Assembly: GCA_024224995.1 (NCBI GenBank) | Contig: JAAENB010000579.1 | Coordinates: 1-7,017, forward strand | Source: a bacterium | GTDB taxonomy: Bacteria > Spirochaetota > UBA4802 > UBA5550 | Reading direction: 5' to 3' | Length of the DNA: 7,017 nucleotides | Shown here: piece by piece, positions 1-6,426 of the stretch | Layout of the letters: each line of letters begins with the position of its first letter | Numbering within the stretch: the first letter of the stretch is position 1 | Made by a program: the position numbers and the translations under genes | The notes under the pieces: model-generated | What the model was told of the DNA's origin: nothing | The model's database searches: none | Seen by the model: only the letters and a program-made list of their open reading frames with translations

Positions 1-632
1 AACATGTCATCAAGAAAACCGAGCCCAAAACCGGCAAGGATTACCGCTTTTTGCGCTTCCCTGCCGTAGCGGACATAATTATGAGTCCGGGGATCAATAT
101 CATTCACTTTAACCAGGCTTCCGTCGGCATTAGCGGAAAGGCCAAGACCAATCCGGCCCGATGATATAAAAGAAGGAAGCTCGCAAATAATGTTCATGTC
201 AACAGCAAGCCCTATTACCATAGCGCCAAAATTCAGGCCCGAGTCGCCCCCTACACCTGAACGATTAATATCAATATTAAACTGGGGAATGGTATATAAA
301 AAGCTCAGAGAAACCTCGCTTAAATGCGGTTTGTCAGTACTTTTCGGTTTCTGTACCGGGTCCGCGGTTCTTCTCATTTTCAAGGTCATATCCCCGGAAC
401 CGCTGTCTGTTTCGCCAAATCCCCCGCTCCTGAGATGTCCTGTTTTCCCCAATCCAGCCATATTATAATAAACAGATGACCAGTCATTAACAATAGCAGT
501 CATGGCGTTTCCCATGGAAATACCGGTGGCGGAAAAACCATAGGTATCGGCGAAATTGCTTGCGTAAACTCCACTGGTCATTACCAGCATTAATACCAAA
601 ACTTTTATTAACAGTACAATTCTTGAAAACAT
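1..632 (-). CDS. FadL/OMPP1-like outer-membrane transport protein, N-terminal part (cut by left window edge)
   Basis: The frame is open from the ATG at 632-630 to the window edge (210 codons, no stop), so the C-terminus is missing. The first 24 residues form a signal peptide (MFSRIVLLIKVLVLMLVMTS, then GVYA) with likely cleavage after Ala24. The mature start, with ADTYGFSATGISMGNA followed by DWSSVYYNMAGLGK, matches the N-terminal pattern of FadL/OMPP1/TodX proteins (small/Gly-rich 'G.S..G..MG.A', then 'YNPAGL'). Those proteins are outer-membrane barrels that take up long-chain fatty acids or other hydrophobic compounds. Here the usual Pro of the NPA motif is Met (NMA). A GGAGAG ribosome-binding site (complement of 636-641) sits 3 nt before the ATG and supports this start. 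The gene lies in the same direction as and downstream of the giant lipoprotein gene, but behind its terminator. Related FadL-fold families (e.g. UPF0164-type proteins) are an alternative; the substrate cannot be told. Confidence 0.72.
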   Translation of the reverse strand, partial: MFSRIVLLIKVLVLMLVMTSGVYASNFADTYGFSATGISMGNAMTAIVNDWSSVYYNMAGLGKTGHLRSGGFGETDSGSGDMTLKMRRTADPVQKPKSTDKPHLSEVSLSFLYTIPQFNIDINRSGVGGDSGLNFGAMVIGLAVDMNIICELPSFISSGRIGLGLSANADGSLVKVNDIDPRTHNYVRYGREAQKAVILAGFGLGFLDDM

Positions 633-650
633 AATCTCTCCAATCTTCTC

Positions 651-695
651 TTATTTTTTTATTTTTTTTATATTTTTTATTTATTTATATATATT
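651..695 (-). other. 45-nt A/T-only leader upstream of the FadL-like gene
   Basis: These 45 consecutive bases contain no G or C. On the minus (sense) strand they read as an A-rich stretch interrupted by single T residues, with homopolymer runs of 7, 8 and 6. The tract ends about 10 nt before the ribosome-binding site of the FadL-like gene, so most of it would be 5' untranslated leader. Unstructured A-rich leaders often favour ribosome access, and long A runs can slip during replication. Either effect here is inference. Confidence 0.6.
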
Positions 696-713
696 CTCCG
701 GGAAAAAGACCAA
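684..713 (-). promoter_or_regulatory. Candidate sigma70-type promoter for the FadL-like gene
   Basis: On the minus strand, TTGGTC (713-708) is followed after 18 nt by TATAAA (689-684), which would give a start near 677 and an A-rich leader of about 45 nt. The spacer region is overlapped by a short inverted repeat, TCCGG (697-701) with CCGGA (716-720). The -35 box is imperfect and the region is so AT-rich that chance -10 matches are expected, so this is only a plausible candidate. A weaker alternative is TTGATC (755-750) with TAATAG (734-729) at a 15-nt spacing. Confidence 0.35.
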
Positions 714-770
714 ATCCGGAAAAACACTCTATTAGAGCACAACAAAACAGATCAATTGTTGATTTAAAAC

Positions 771-801
771 AAAAAAGGCGAACAGTTGCCTGTTCGCCTT
801 T
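771..801 (-). terminator. Intrinsic terminator of the giant lipoprotein gene
   Basis: A perfect 12-bp stem (AAAGGCGAACAG at 774-785 pairs with CTGTTCGCCTTT at 790-801) encloses the 4-nt loop TTGC. Read on the minus strand, the hairpin is followed immediately by a run of six T (complement of 771-776). It starts 8 nt after the TAA stop of the lipoprotein gene. This is a textbook Rho-independent terminator for the minus strand. On the plus strand only TTT follows the stem, so termination in that direction should be weak. Confidence 0.93.
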
Positions 802-808
802 ACATCGT

Positions 809-3800
809 TTATTTATTTACCTGGAATCCCCATTTATCAAAGATTGCGTCATAGTCCGCAGTACTGTTCTCAACATGGATAACATTAAACATATCACCCA
901 TAAGTCCCTCAAGACTCGACCATAGTGAAGCATCATCCCCGGTAACATGCTCTTCTCCCAGGAAGATATAAATTTCGTCGATAATTTCTTCCCAGCCGTA
1001 TGACGGTATTGCGGCGTTATCCGCTATAAAAGTTACCAGTCCGTCATCATCGGTCATATCACCCATAAGCTGTGCCAGGAAATAGTAGTTATCGCCTGTA
1101 TCATCTTTCGCAATATCATGGATCTGCGGCAGGTGCTGCTGCAGCCGATAGAGGAAATCGAAGGCCGCTATACTGTTTGCCTCATCCTCTTCCTGTCCCT
1201 GGTAGACCCACTGAGTACCGTCATAGTACGCCATAAGCTTGCCCAGAGTATAGAGAAGACCGGCAAGTTCTTCCTCTGAAAAGGAATTGTTTACCAGTAC
1301 GGCATCCATCATATTTATAAGATTTTCCGTAATTGGATAGGCTCCTTTTTCCGTATTCAACAGATCGCCCATCATGCCAATAAGATCGTTAAAATCGGCC
1401 CAATCAACCTCATCAGTCTTATCATCGGGATACGCAGCCAGCCCCATGCCGGGATTATCATCATCAATCCTGTCGTGCCCAACCATTGCGTCTAAGGCTC
1501 CGTCCATTACGATGTCCGCTTTTCGTACACCCGTAAACTCGGAGTAATTCCCATAGGCGTCCGGGGTTCCCGATGCCGTGGCAAACATCCATCCCGGAAA
1601 GTCCATATCTTTATAATTGGTTTCATAGATCGAAGTTAATTCACCTTTGGTAAACTTAAATCCTCCCAGTAACTGCTCAAGATAAATATTCTTGCTTGTA
1701 TCGGCCATGAGAACCTTAAAAAGATTGGTAAGTACCCGGGTAGACGGTTCACTGTCTCCATGATTTCCGGATTCAAAATTATTAACATTATATTTCGTAA
1801 GAAGAGAAAGTACCCCGTCACATCGTTTGGTGAGATCTCCGGTAAAGGGATCACTGTCAATAAGCAGGTTAACAGGGGTTCTAAGCTCTGCCGGCTGGTA
1901 ATGCCGCATCTCATCCTCACTGCCATACCAGTCTAAGTCTGATGGTGTTTCGCTGTAAAACTCAGCAGCAGACATAAGGGCCGGATCTCCCGAATGTTCA
2001 CCCAGGTTGCTTCCGTATACCCTGGTCTTCAACGTATTACGCGGATAGGTACCGGAATCTCTCTGGTAATAGGCAATGGGTTTAATCAGGGAAGATAATC
2101 CGTCACTAAAACTCGCAATTCCCCTGTTCAGTTTTCCGGTTCCCGTATATTCATGAAGCCCCGAAACAAGGGATATCATAATAGGGAGTACGGCATTTCT
2201 GTTATTCCAGGTTGTACTTCCCACAACAAGCTCTCGTGATCCAACGATCCGGTCGGTGATAGTATCATTGACGCGCTTCACATTTGGGCTCCTGGGGAAT
2301 CCAAGACGATAGAGTCCGGGGAGGCAATGGCTTACGATTGAAGGATTACCCTGGCCGCAATCAAGAATTTCATCATAAATCTTCGCGTCATTCACCAGGT
2401 CACCGGTAATTGTACTTGATTTATCAGGATCAAGAAGACTTTCATAATACAGACCATCAGTATGAGAAACAACTTCCAGCCGGTAATCACCCGGTATATC
2501 CGAGGTTCCGGATTCGCCTGTTTTGGCCCAGACATGATTCTCGCCAAATTTCCTCAAACCGCCAAGTCCGGCAAAACCGTTAGTTTCGAAAACCTGGTAG
2601 ACAACCCCAATGTCCATTACACCCAGATTGAGACTAAATGGGAGTTTAAATCCCAGAATATCTGCCACCATATCGTCGGTTATTTGCATCTTAATATACA
2701 AAGGCATAATAATAACCATCTTTTTCTCTGTCATGGTCCATTGAAAATTTCGGTAAAACGCCTCTTCAGGAGAAGCGCAGGCACGGATAGGATTATTCTC
2801 AACTACCAGCTCATTATAGGTTAACCTGTTGGCCGCCCCGTTACTGTCAGTTACTTCCGAAACAGCAAGGTTACCACTGCTGTTGTCGGGAATCAAAAAT
2901 TTCTGAACAGCAGAAAAAGCGAAAATTTTTGTCTGGGTATAATGCGACATATAATAATCGCTCTGCCAGGTAGACCTATACCGGTTAAAACGCTGCGGCT
3001 TACCATTATATTCATTTGCCAAAGCTGAGGAATCAGTGTCATCCTCTCCATCTCCTTCTTCCGTCGGATACACATATCCCCTGTCATTCTCGTCATCCTT
3101 ATTCACCAGGGCGTAAACCTTACCGTTTGGTCTCATGTATTTGTAATACGTTTTTCCGTCTAACGATACTGTTTCAGCATCAGGGTCTTCATAATAATAA
3201 GGCCCCTCACCGTTCATACAGGCCCGCACAACCACTCCCAGGGTCCAACTCGTGAGCTGGAGCTCATCACGGCCTATGGGATCATAAGGCCGGTATGTAT
3301 TATTCCCCTGCCCTCCTTTTGTGGGAGTGGCATTCCCTCCTGTTGGAGTACCGGCATCACCGGCACAGGGGCCTGCCATACAGTTCATCATAGGATAATT
3401 CTGATCATAAAAGAAACGGTAGTCTATATCATCACCGTCTCCGTCATTGGCCGGGTTGGTATCATCATCTTCTACATCACCAAAACCGTTAACCTGATTA
3501 CGGAAAAATTCCTTCCTTGATCTATAAATATGATGTCCCGAAAATGAATTAAACGAAAGGCCATACAATGCCATACCCATTTCTTTATGAGTCTTAATGC
3601 TGAAAAGACCGTCATTCAGACTAAGAAATCCCGAAGGGTCTCCATGCCCATGGTGATAATTGGGATTTGAATCGGTGCTAACCTCATTTGTATCTCCACC
3701 ATCATACCAGCCCTGGTTCGCGGAAACATGAGTTAAAAAAACAATCGTTTCAAGATAAGAACTAGGCCATGCTTCACTGGTGGGAGTAGGCCAGCTCTCA

Positions 3801-5059
3801 GCGTAAGAAGAGGCTGCTGCTGTTCTGTCCCGTCCCCACTGGTCAACTTTCATCAGATCATAAATAGACTCTTCAATATGAGCCGTGTCGGGATTAAAAC
3901 CGATTGCCTTTAAATATTTTACAAAAAGATCCATAGGGTATACCGGGTCTCCGGCTCCTGCGTCGATTATGGCATGAGGCCGGTCGGACCTGGCAATAAG
4001 CTGTAAAAACCCGGGAAGGAACTCCCGTAAAGTAGCGCCAAGCTCGGCGCTGGAATAAATATCAGTGCTGTTTTCACTGTACCGGGAATCACTCTCATAA
4101 ACACTGCCGCCTTCGGTAAAATGATCTTCCAGGTTGCAAATAAGGTCTTTAAAAACACCGGCATTGTCCGGATCGGTAGGATCGAAAATTTTACCCAGGT
4201 CACCGATTATCCCGTGAAGAGCGTTTTTAGCTTCCTCATTCTTCACGATCTCTGATGTGGCAACCAGAATGGAATGAAGCCCTTTAACCATATTGCCGAT
4301 ACCCAGGTTCACATGATTCGTGTTAGCAGTATCTATCTCACCCGGTTCAAGGAGCCGTACAAAGTCCCCTCCACCGTCGATTTCAATCCACATGGGATAA
4401 TCAGACTGAATTAACAGTTTCCCCAGAAGTTCGGACAATTCTTTAAAATCATCCCGAGAAATATTCAGTGCGTCAACAACATCCTCCATTAAATCCCGGT
4501 ATGCTTCCCTGGTAAGTTCACCATCGGAATCAGTGGGATAGCTGCTGTACTTTTTAAAGGTATCCCAGAGGCTTCCAACAATTGTTGACACATCATCACC
4601 AACAGAAGCGCCGCTTGCGGACATACCGTCCAGAAGACTGTAAAAGCCGCCCATAGTATCGTAGTCATTATCATCATACAGAGAATCAAGGCCCGTCTTA
4701 ACTTCGTGGCGGTTACTGGTATCCGTAAGAACCGCGAGCAATTCTCTTAGCTCTTTTAGAGAAGTTACCATAGGCCGGTCGGGGTGGTTGTTTATTTCGT
4801 TCATAACGGCTATCATAGTCTCATAGCCGTCGGGATTGTTGCCAATTGAATCAAGAAACTTATCTGAAGCTATGCCTCCGTCAACACTGTCCCAGAGCTC
4901 ACCAAGGGCTCCGTATCCATCGAACATGTTAAAAAGGCTAAAGTCGGGGTCGGGTTTATTTTGCTGAAAAGTACCGATGTCACTGCTTGAACACGCGCTT
5001 ACAAAGAAGGCCAATAAAAATAAAATAACCATCCATCGGTTTTTTTTAGGTCTTAACAT
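809..5059 (-). CDS. Giant (1416-residue) outer-membrane lipoprotein of unrecognised family
   Basis: I do not recognise a named family. Residues 1-22 are a lipoprotein signal peptide: basic MLRPKKNR, a hydrophobic core, and lipobox V-S-A-C with lipidated Cys23. The following residues are Ser, with no Asp at +2, which under the Lol rule suggests outer-membrane sorting. The start is supported by AAGGAGGA (complement of 5065-5072), 5 nt upstream. Residues about 50-320 and 1220-1416 look alpha-helical, with short helices carrying L-L-G-K-L type motifs (212-216, 1272-1276; a related D-L-G-K-I at 287-291). The middle (about 400-1080) is rich in Tyr, Asp, Gly and Asn, with an acidic loop (530-546, including DGDGDD) and a Gly/Thr/Pro/Asn linker (564-590). 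The remaining Cys are 308, 559, 565, 614, 761, 901, 912 and 1080; the close pairs 559/565 and 901/912 could form disulfides. No catalytic motif is evident. The context (divergent TetR gene, downstream FadL-like porin) suggests a role in surface binding or passage of a hydrophobic substrate, which is inference. Confidence 0.88.
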   Translation of the reverse strand: MLRPKKNRWMVILFLLAFFVSACSSSDIGTFQQNKPDPDFSLFNMFDGYGALGELWDSVDGGIASDKFLDSIGNNPDGYETMIAVMNEINNHPDRPMVTSLKELRELLAVLTDTSNRHEVKTGLDSLYDDNDYDTMGGFYSLLDGMSASGASVGDDVSTIVGSLWDTFKKYSSYPTDSDGELTREAYRDLMEDVVDALNISRDDFKELSELLGKLLIQSDYPMWIEIDGGGDFVRLLEPGEIDTANTNHVNLGIGNMVKGLHSILVATSEIVKNEEAKNALHGIIGDLGKIFDPTDPDNAGVFKDLICNLEDHFTEGGSVYESDSRYSENSTDIYSSAELGATLREFLPGFLQLIARSDRPHAIIDAGAGDPVYPMDLFVKYLKAIGFNPDTAHIEESIYDLMKVDQWGRDRTAAASSYAESWPTPTSEAWPSSYLETIVFLTHVSANQGWYDGGDTNEVSTDSNPNYHHGHGDPSGFLSLNDGLFSIKTHKEMGMALYGLSFNSFSGHHIYRSRKEFFRNQVNGFGDVEDDDTNPANDGDGDDIDYRFFYDQNYPMMNCMAGPCAGDAGTPTGGNATPTKGGQGNNTYRPYDPIGRDELQLTSWTLGVVVRACMNGEGPYYYEDPDAETVSLDGKTYYKYMRPNGKVYALVNKDDENDRGYVYPTEEGDGEDDTDSSALANEYNGKPQRFNRYRSTWQSDYYMSHYTQTKIFAFSAVQKFLIPDNSSGNLAVSEVTDSNGAANRLTYNELVVENNPIRACASPEEAFYRNFQWTMTEKKMVIIMPLYIKMQITDDMVADILGFKLPFSLNLGVMDIGVVYQVFETNGFAGLGGLRKFGENHVWAKTGESGTSDIPGDYRLEVVSHTDGLYYESLLDPDKSSTITGDLVNDAKIYDEILDCGQGNPSIVSHCLPGLYRLGFPRSPNVKRVNDTITDRIVGSRELVVGSTTWNNRNAVLPIMISLVSGLHEYTGTGKLNRGIASFSDGLSSLIKPIAYYQRDSGTYPRNTLKTRVYGSNLGEHSGDPALMSAAEFYSETPSDLDWYGSEDEMRHYQPAELRTPVNLLIDSDPFTGDLTKRCDGVLSLLTKYNVNNFESGNHGDSEPSTRVLTNLFKVLMADTSKNIYLEQLLGGFKFTKGELTSIYETNYKDMDFPGWMFATASGTPDAYGNYSEFTGVRKADIVMDGALDAMVGHDRIDDDNPGMGLAAYPDDKTDEVDWADFNDLIGMMGDLLNTEKGAYPITENLINMMDAVLVNNSFSEEELAGLLYTLGKLMAYYDGTQWVYQGQEEDEANSIAAFDFLYRLQQHLPQIHDIAKDDTGDNYYFLAQLMGDMTDDDGLVTFIADNAAIPSYGWEEIIDEIYIFLGEEHVTGDDASLWSSLEGLMGDMFNVIHVENSTADYDAIFDKWGFQVNK

Positions 5060-5253
5060 TGCAGTCCTCCTTCTTTATGTATGTATGAAGCTTTAGTGCC
5101 TGTACCTGCCTAAGAAACCGTTCTCACTTCTTAAACATGTACTCCCATTTTTTTATATATCTTACTCCGGTATTCACTCTCTAAACACCAGTCAGGCGGG
5201 TTTAAAAAACTACTTGACCAACAGACATATGAGATATCTACTGGACAAAATAG

Positions 5254-5267
5254 ACCGCCTAGACGGT
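5254..5267. promoter_or_regulatory. Imperfect palindrome ACCGCCTAGACGGT, possible operator
   Basis: Twelve of 14 positions are symmetric around the central CTAG; only the C/A pair breaks the dyad. It would lie just downstream of the start site predicted for promoter P2 (about 5275), a position where a bound repressor could block transcription of the lipoprotein gene. It could also form a small hairpin in the leader RNA. No binding protein can be assigned from sequence alone. Confidence 0.35.
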
Positions 5268-5296
5268 TTTTGTTTTTATATAAATTACAAAAACCG
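5264..5296. repeat. Inverted repeat, 10-bp perfect arms spanning the P2 -10 region
   Basis: CGGTTTTTGT (5264-5273) and ACAAAAACCG (5287-5296) are perfect reverse complements separated by 13 nt (TTTTATATAAATT). The right arm and spacer overlap the candidate -10 element and spacer of minus-strand promoter P2. The left arm overlaps the ACCG/CGGT palindrome at 5254-5267, so the CGGT block is shared by both dyads. The symmetry is certain; an operator role is inferred from position. Confidence 0.5.
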
Positions 5297-5310
5297 AAAG
5301 AAAATGTCAA
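5282..5310 (-). promoter_or_regulatory. Candidate promoter P2 for the giant lipoprotein gene
   Basis: On the minus strand, a perfect -35 TTGACA (5310-5305) is followed after exactly 17 nt by TAATTT (5287-5282). Predicted initiation is near 5275, leaving a leader of about 215 nt before the ATG at 5059. The -10 is only moderate (TAATTT against TATAAT), but other AT-rich hexamers overlap it. It is flanked upstream by the AACTGA/TCAGTT dyad and overlapped by the CGGTTTTTGT inverted repeat, which supports a regulated promoter. Confidence 0.45.
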
Positions 5311-5320
5311 CTACAAAAAG

Positions 5321-5336
5321 AACTGACTATTCAGTT
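5321..5336. promoter_or_regulatory. Dyad AACTGACTATTCAGTT, candidate TetR/FadR-type operator
   Basis: AACTGA (5321-5326) and TCAGTT (5331-5336) are perfect reverse complements around the 4-nt centre CTAT. The symmetry continues outward through a G-T wobble position into A and T runs, with ACAAAAA on the left and TTTTTGT on the right. The core TGACTATTCA fits the core TGAMTANTCA of the Bacillus subtilis FadR operator consensus (TGAATGAMTANTCATTCA, recalled from the literature, not searched). It sits about 10 bp upstream of the -35 of P2, and the divergent TetR protein has a FadR-like DNA-binding domain. A weak terminator on the plus strand (stem plus T7) is an alternative reading. Confidence 0.45.
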
Positions 5337-5465
5337 TTTTTGTAAATACCTTAAAAATGTGTTTCATTATGTTCCAAACCATCAAAAATTTCGTTGAACA
5401 GATTCAAGTAAAATAAAAACTGGCTTTTATATAGAAGAAAACACACTTTTTCACACGTTAATACT

Positions 5466-5494
5466 AATATATTTGGAATTGCCTAAAGTGTCAA
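5466..5494 (-). promoter_or_regulatory. Candidate promoter P1 for the giant lipoprotein gene
   Basis: On the minus strand, TTGACA (5494-5489) is followed after exactly 17 nt by TATATT (5471-5466). This is a near-consensus sigma70-type promoter and the best-looking one on this strand. Initiation would fall near 5459, giving a leader of about 400 nt that passes through all of the P2 and dyad region. With P2 it suggests two tandem promoters for the lipoprotein gene. Confidence 0.5.
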
Positions 5495-5516
5495 TGCTCT
5501 AAAACAAAATTAATCC

Positions 5517-5530
5517 AGACAAATTTGTCT
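5517..5530. promoter_or_regulatory. Perfect 14-bp palindrome AGACAAATTTGTCT, possible operator
   Basis: AGACAAATTTGTCT is identical to its own reverse complement. It lies 23 bp upstream of the -35 of minus-strand promoter P1. Its AGAC half resembles other AGAC blocks in the region (AGACGG at 5261, AGACGT at 5540), but these do not form equal dyads. It could be a site for the divergent TetR protein or another dimeric regulator. Confidence 0.4.
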
Positions 5531-5597
5531 TAAACAAACAGACGTTTTATGTGTATATAAATGAACTTGTCTACAAACAGCATTAATGCTTACAAAG

Positions 5598-5714
5598 GAT
5601 TGCAAACATCATCAGGAGCAATTCCTGTACTCTTCACAGGGGTGAAACAAGAATATTTTCACCCCTGTGAAGAGTACAGGAATTGCTCCCGGCTCACAAG
5701 CAGACTTTGCAATC
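5598..5714. repeat. Long extragenic hairpin: 33-bp perfect inverted repeat with outer 9-bp arms
   Basis: The arms at 5615-5647 and 5657-5689 are perfect reverse complements over 33 bp, separated by the 9-nt loop CAAGAATAT. The left arm starts GGAGCAATTCC and ends GGGGTGAAA. A second outer pair, GATTGCAAA (5598-5606) and TTTGCAATC (5706-5714), is also perfect but offset by 8 and 16 unpaired bases. Each arm also contains alternative small stems (CCTGT/ACAGG at 5624-5640 and TTCAC/GTGAA at 5633-5646). No T-run follows on either strand, so it is not an intrinsic terminator. It lies between the divergent promoters, outside both predicted transcripts. A MITE-like or REP-like mobile palindrome is the best guess. 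Confidence 0.95.
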
Positions 5715-5731
5715 AACACCCGATAAATTCC

Positions 5732-5759
5732 TTGACAATTTATCTTTTTTATATAATAT
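5732..5759 (+). promoter_or_regulatory. Candidate promoter of the tetR-family gene
   Basis: A perfect -35 TTGACA (5732-5737) is followed by the AT-rich string TATAATAT. TAATAT (5754-5759) gives a 16-nt spacer; the perfect TATAAT at 5752-5757 gives a short 14-nt spacer. Transcription would begin near 5766, about 25 nt before the ATG at 5791. The promoter begins 18 bp after the outer arm of the long hairpin. Confidence 0.55.
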
Positions 5760-5790
5760 TTATCAAATAAATAAAAAGACAGGACAGACG

Positions 5791-6417
5791 ATGAAAAAAG
5801 GAGAACGCAGAAAAGAACACATTCTTGAGTGCGCCCAGACCGTATTCGCAGAAAAAGGCTACTATGAGACACAGGTCTCGGACATTGTGAAGGTAGCAAA
5901 AATAGCAAAAGGAACCATTTACCAATACTTCAAAAACAAAGAAGACGTCTTTCTCAGCCTGCTTAACATATACCTTGACGCATGGGCACAAGAAATGACC
6001 CTGGATATAAAGGATTTCGTTGGCGGCGGCCCGGCAATTGACTATGCCAAAGCTTTTGCCAGCCAACGGGTGGGCAAGTCTCTTGCTTACTTCGACAGGG
6101 ACCACGAACGCTGCAAGATTGTTCTCAGGATGGGCCCCGGCCTTAATGCCTCAATTGAATCAGCTATCAAACTGTTTGAAGAACAGGTCACCAAAGTCAT
6201 ATCGCACGATATTGAACTGGCCAAAAGACAGGGCCATATTGATAAGAATATCGATGTGGAACTGGCATGCACTGCCCTGGTGGGAAGTATTCTTAGAATA
6301 AGCTACCAGTATTTTGTCCTGAAAGAAGCCGGGTACCAGAGCCTGGATTTGCAGACTCTTACCAGTGAATGTACCAAACTGGTAGAAAACACCCTGGGCA
6401 TGGGGCATCAAAGATAG
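5791..6417 (+). CDS. TetR/AcrR-family transcriptional regulator, FadR-like
   Basis: This 208-residue cytoplasmic repressor-type protein has the usual TetR length. The N-terminal domain (residues about 6-54) has the family pattern: ILECAQTVFAEKGYYETQVSDI as helices 1-2, then A-K-G-T-I-Y-Q-Y-F-K-N-K-E-D-V-F (39-54) as recognition helix and helix 4. These segments resemble Bacillus FadR, a fatty-acyl-CoA-responsive TetR protein, more than generic TetR; that comparison is from memory. Residues 55-208 would be the ligand-binding and dimerisation domain, and its ligand cannot be read from sequence. I chose the ATG at 5791 rather than the in-frame ATG at 5683 because homology begins there, AGGA precedes it by 6 nt, and the longer form would overlap the hairpin and the promoter. 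It is divergent from the lipoprotein gene, so it likely regulates that gene and itself. Confidence 0.93.
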   Translation: MKKGERRKEHILECAQTVFAEKGYYETQVSDIVKVAKIAKGTIYQYFKNKEDVFLSLLNIYLDAWAQEMTLDIKDFVGGGPAIDYAKAFASQRVGKSLAYFDRDHERCKIVLRMGPGLNASIESAIKLFEEQVTKVISHDIELAKRQGHIDKNIDVELACTALVGSILRISYQYFVLKEAGYQSLDLQTLTSECTKLVENTLGMGHQR

Positions 6418-6426
6418 GGCTCTTAT

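Larger units (their letters stand above)
5060..5790. promoter_or_regulatory. Long divergent control region between the lipoprotein and TetR genes
   Basis: This 731-bp gap is much longer than a typical divergent TetR intergenic region and is strongly AT-rich. From left to right it contains: the lipoprotein leader with its strong ribosome-binding site; an ACCG/CGGT dyad; a 10-bp-arm inverted repeat; candidate promoter P2; a FadR-like dyad; candidate promoter P1; a perfect 14-bp palindrome; a long 33-bp-arm hairpin; and the tetR promoter. Each is listed separately. The small open frame at 5561-5770 reads through the hairpin, has no good ribosome-binding site and overlaps the tetR promoter, so it is not called as a gene. 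No tRNA-like or known riboswitch structure was seen. Confidence 0.8.

Noticed and set aside
190..468. Plus-strand open frame of 92 codons
   Set aside because: It lies antisense within the FadL-like gene, which has a signal peptide, a ribosome-binding site and family motifs.
5598..5714. Hairpin as an intrinsic terminator or CRISPR remnant
   Set aside because: There is no T-run on either side, and only one inverted pair rather than spaced direct repeats.
5561..5770. Plus-strand open frame of 69 codons in the divergent region
   Set aside because: It reads through both arms of the hairpin, overlaps the tetR promoter, and has no good ribosome-binding site or protein-like composition.
5683..5790. 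Longer tetR start at 5683
   Set aside because: The extra 36 residues do not fit a TetR N-terminus, begin inside the hairpin arm, and would place the promoter inside the gene; the ATG at 5791 has AGGA at proper spacing.
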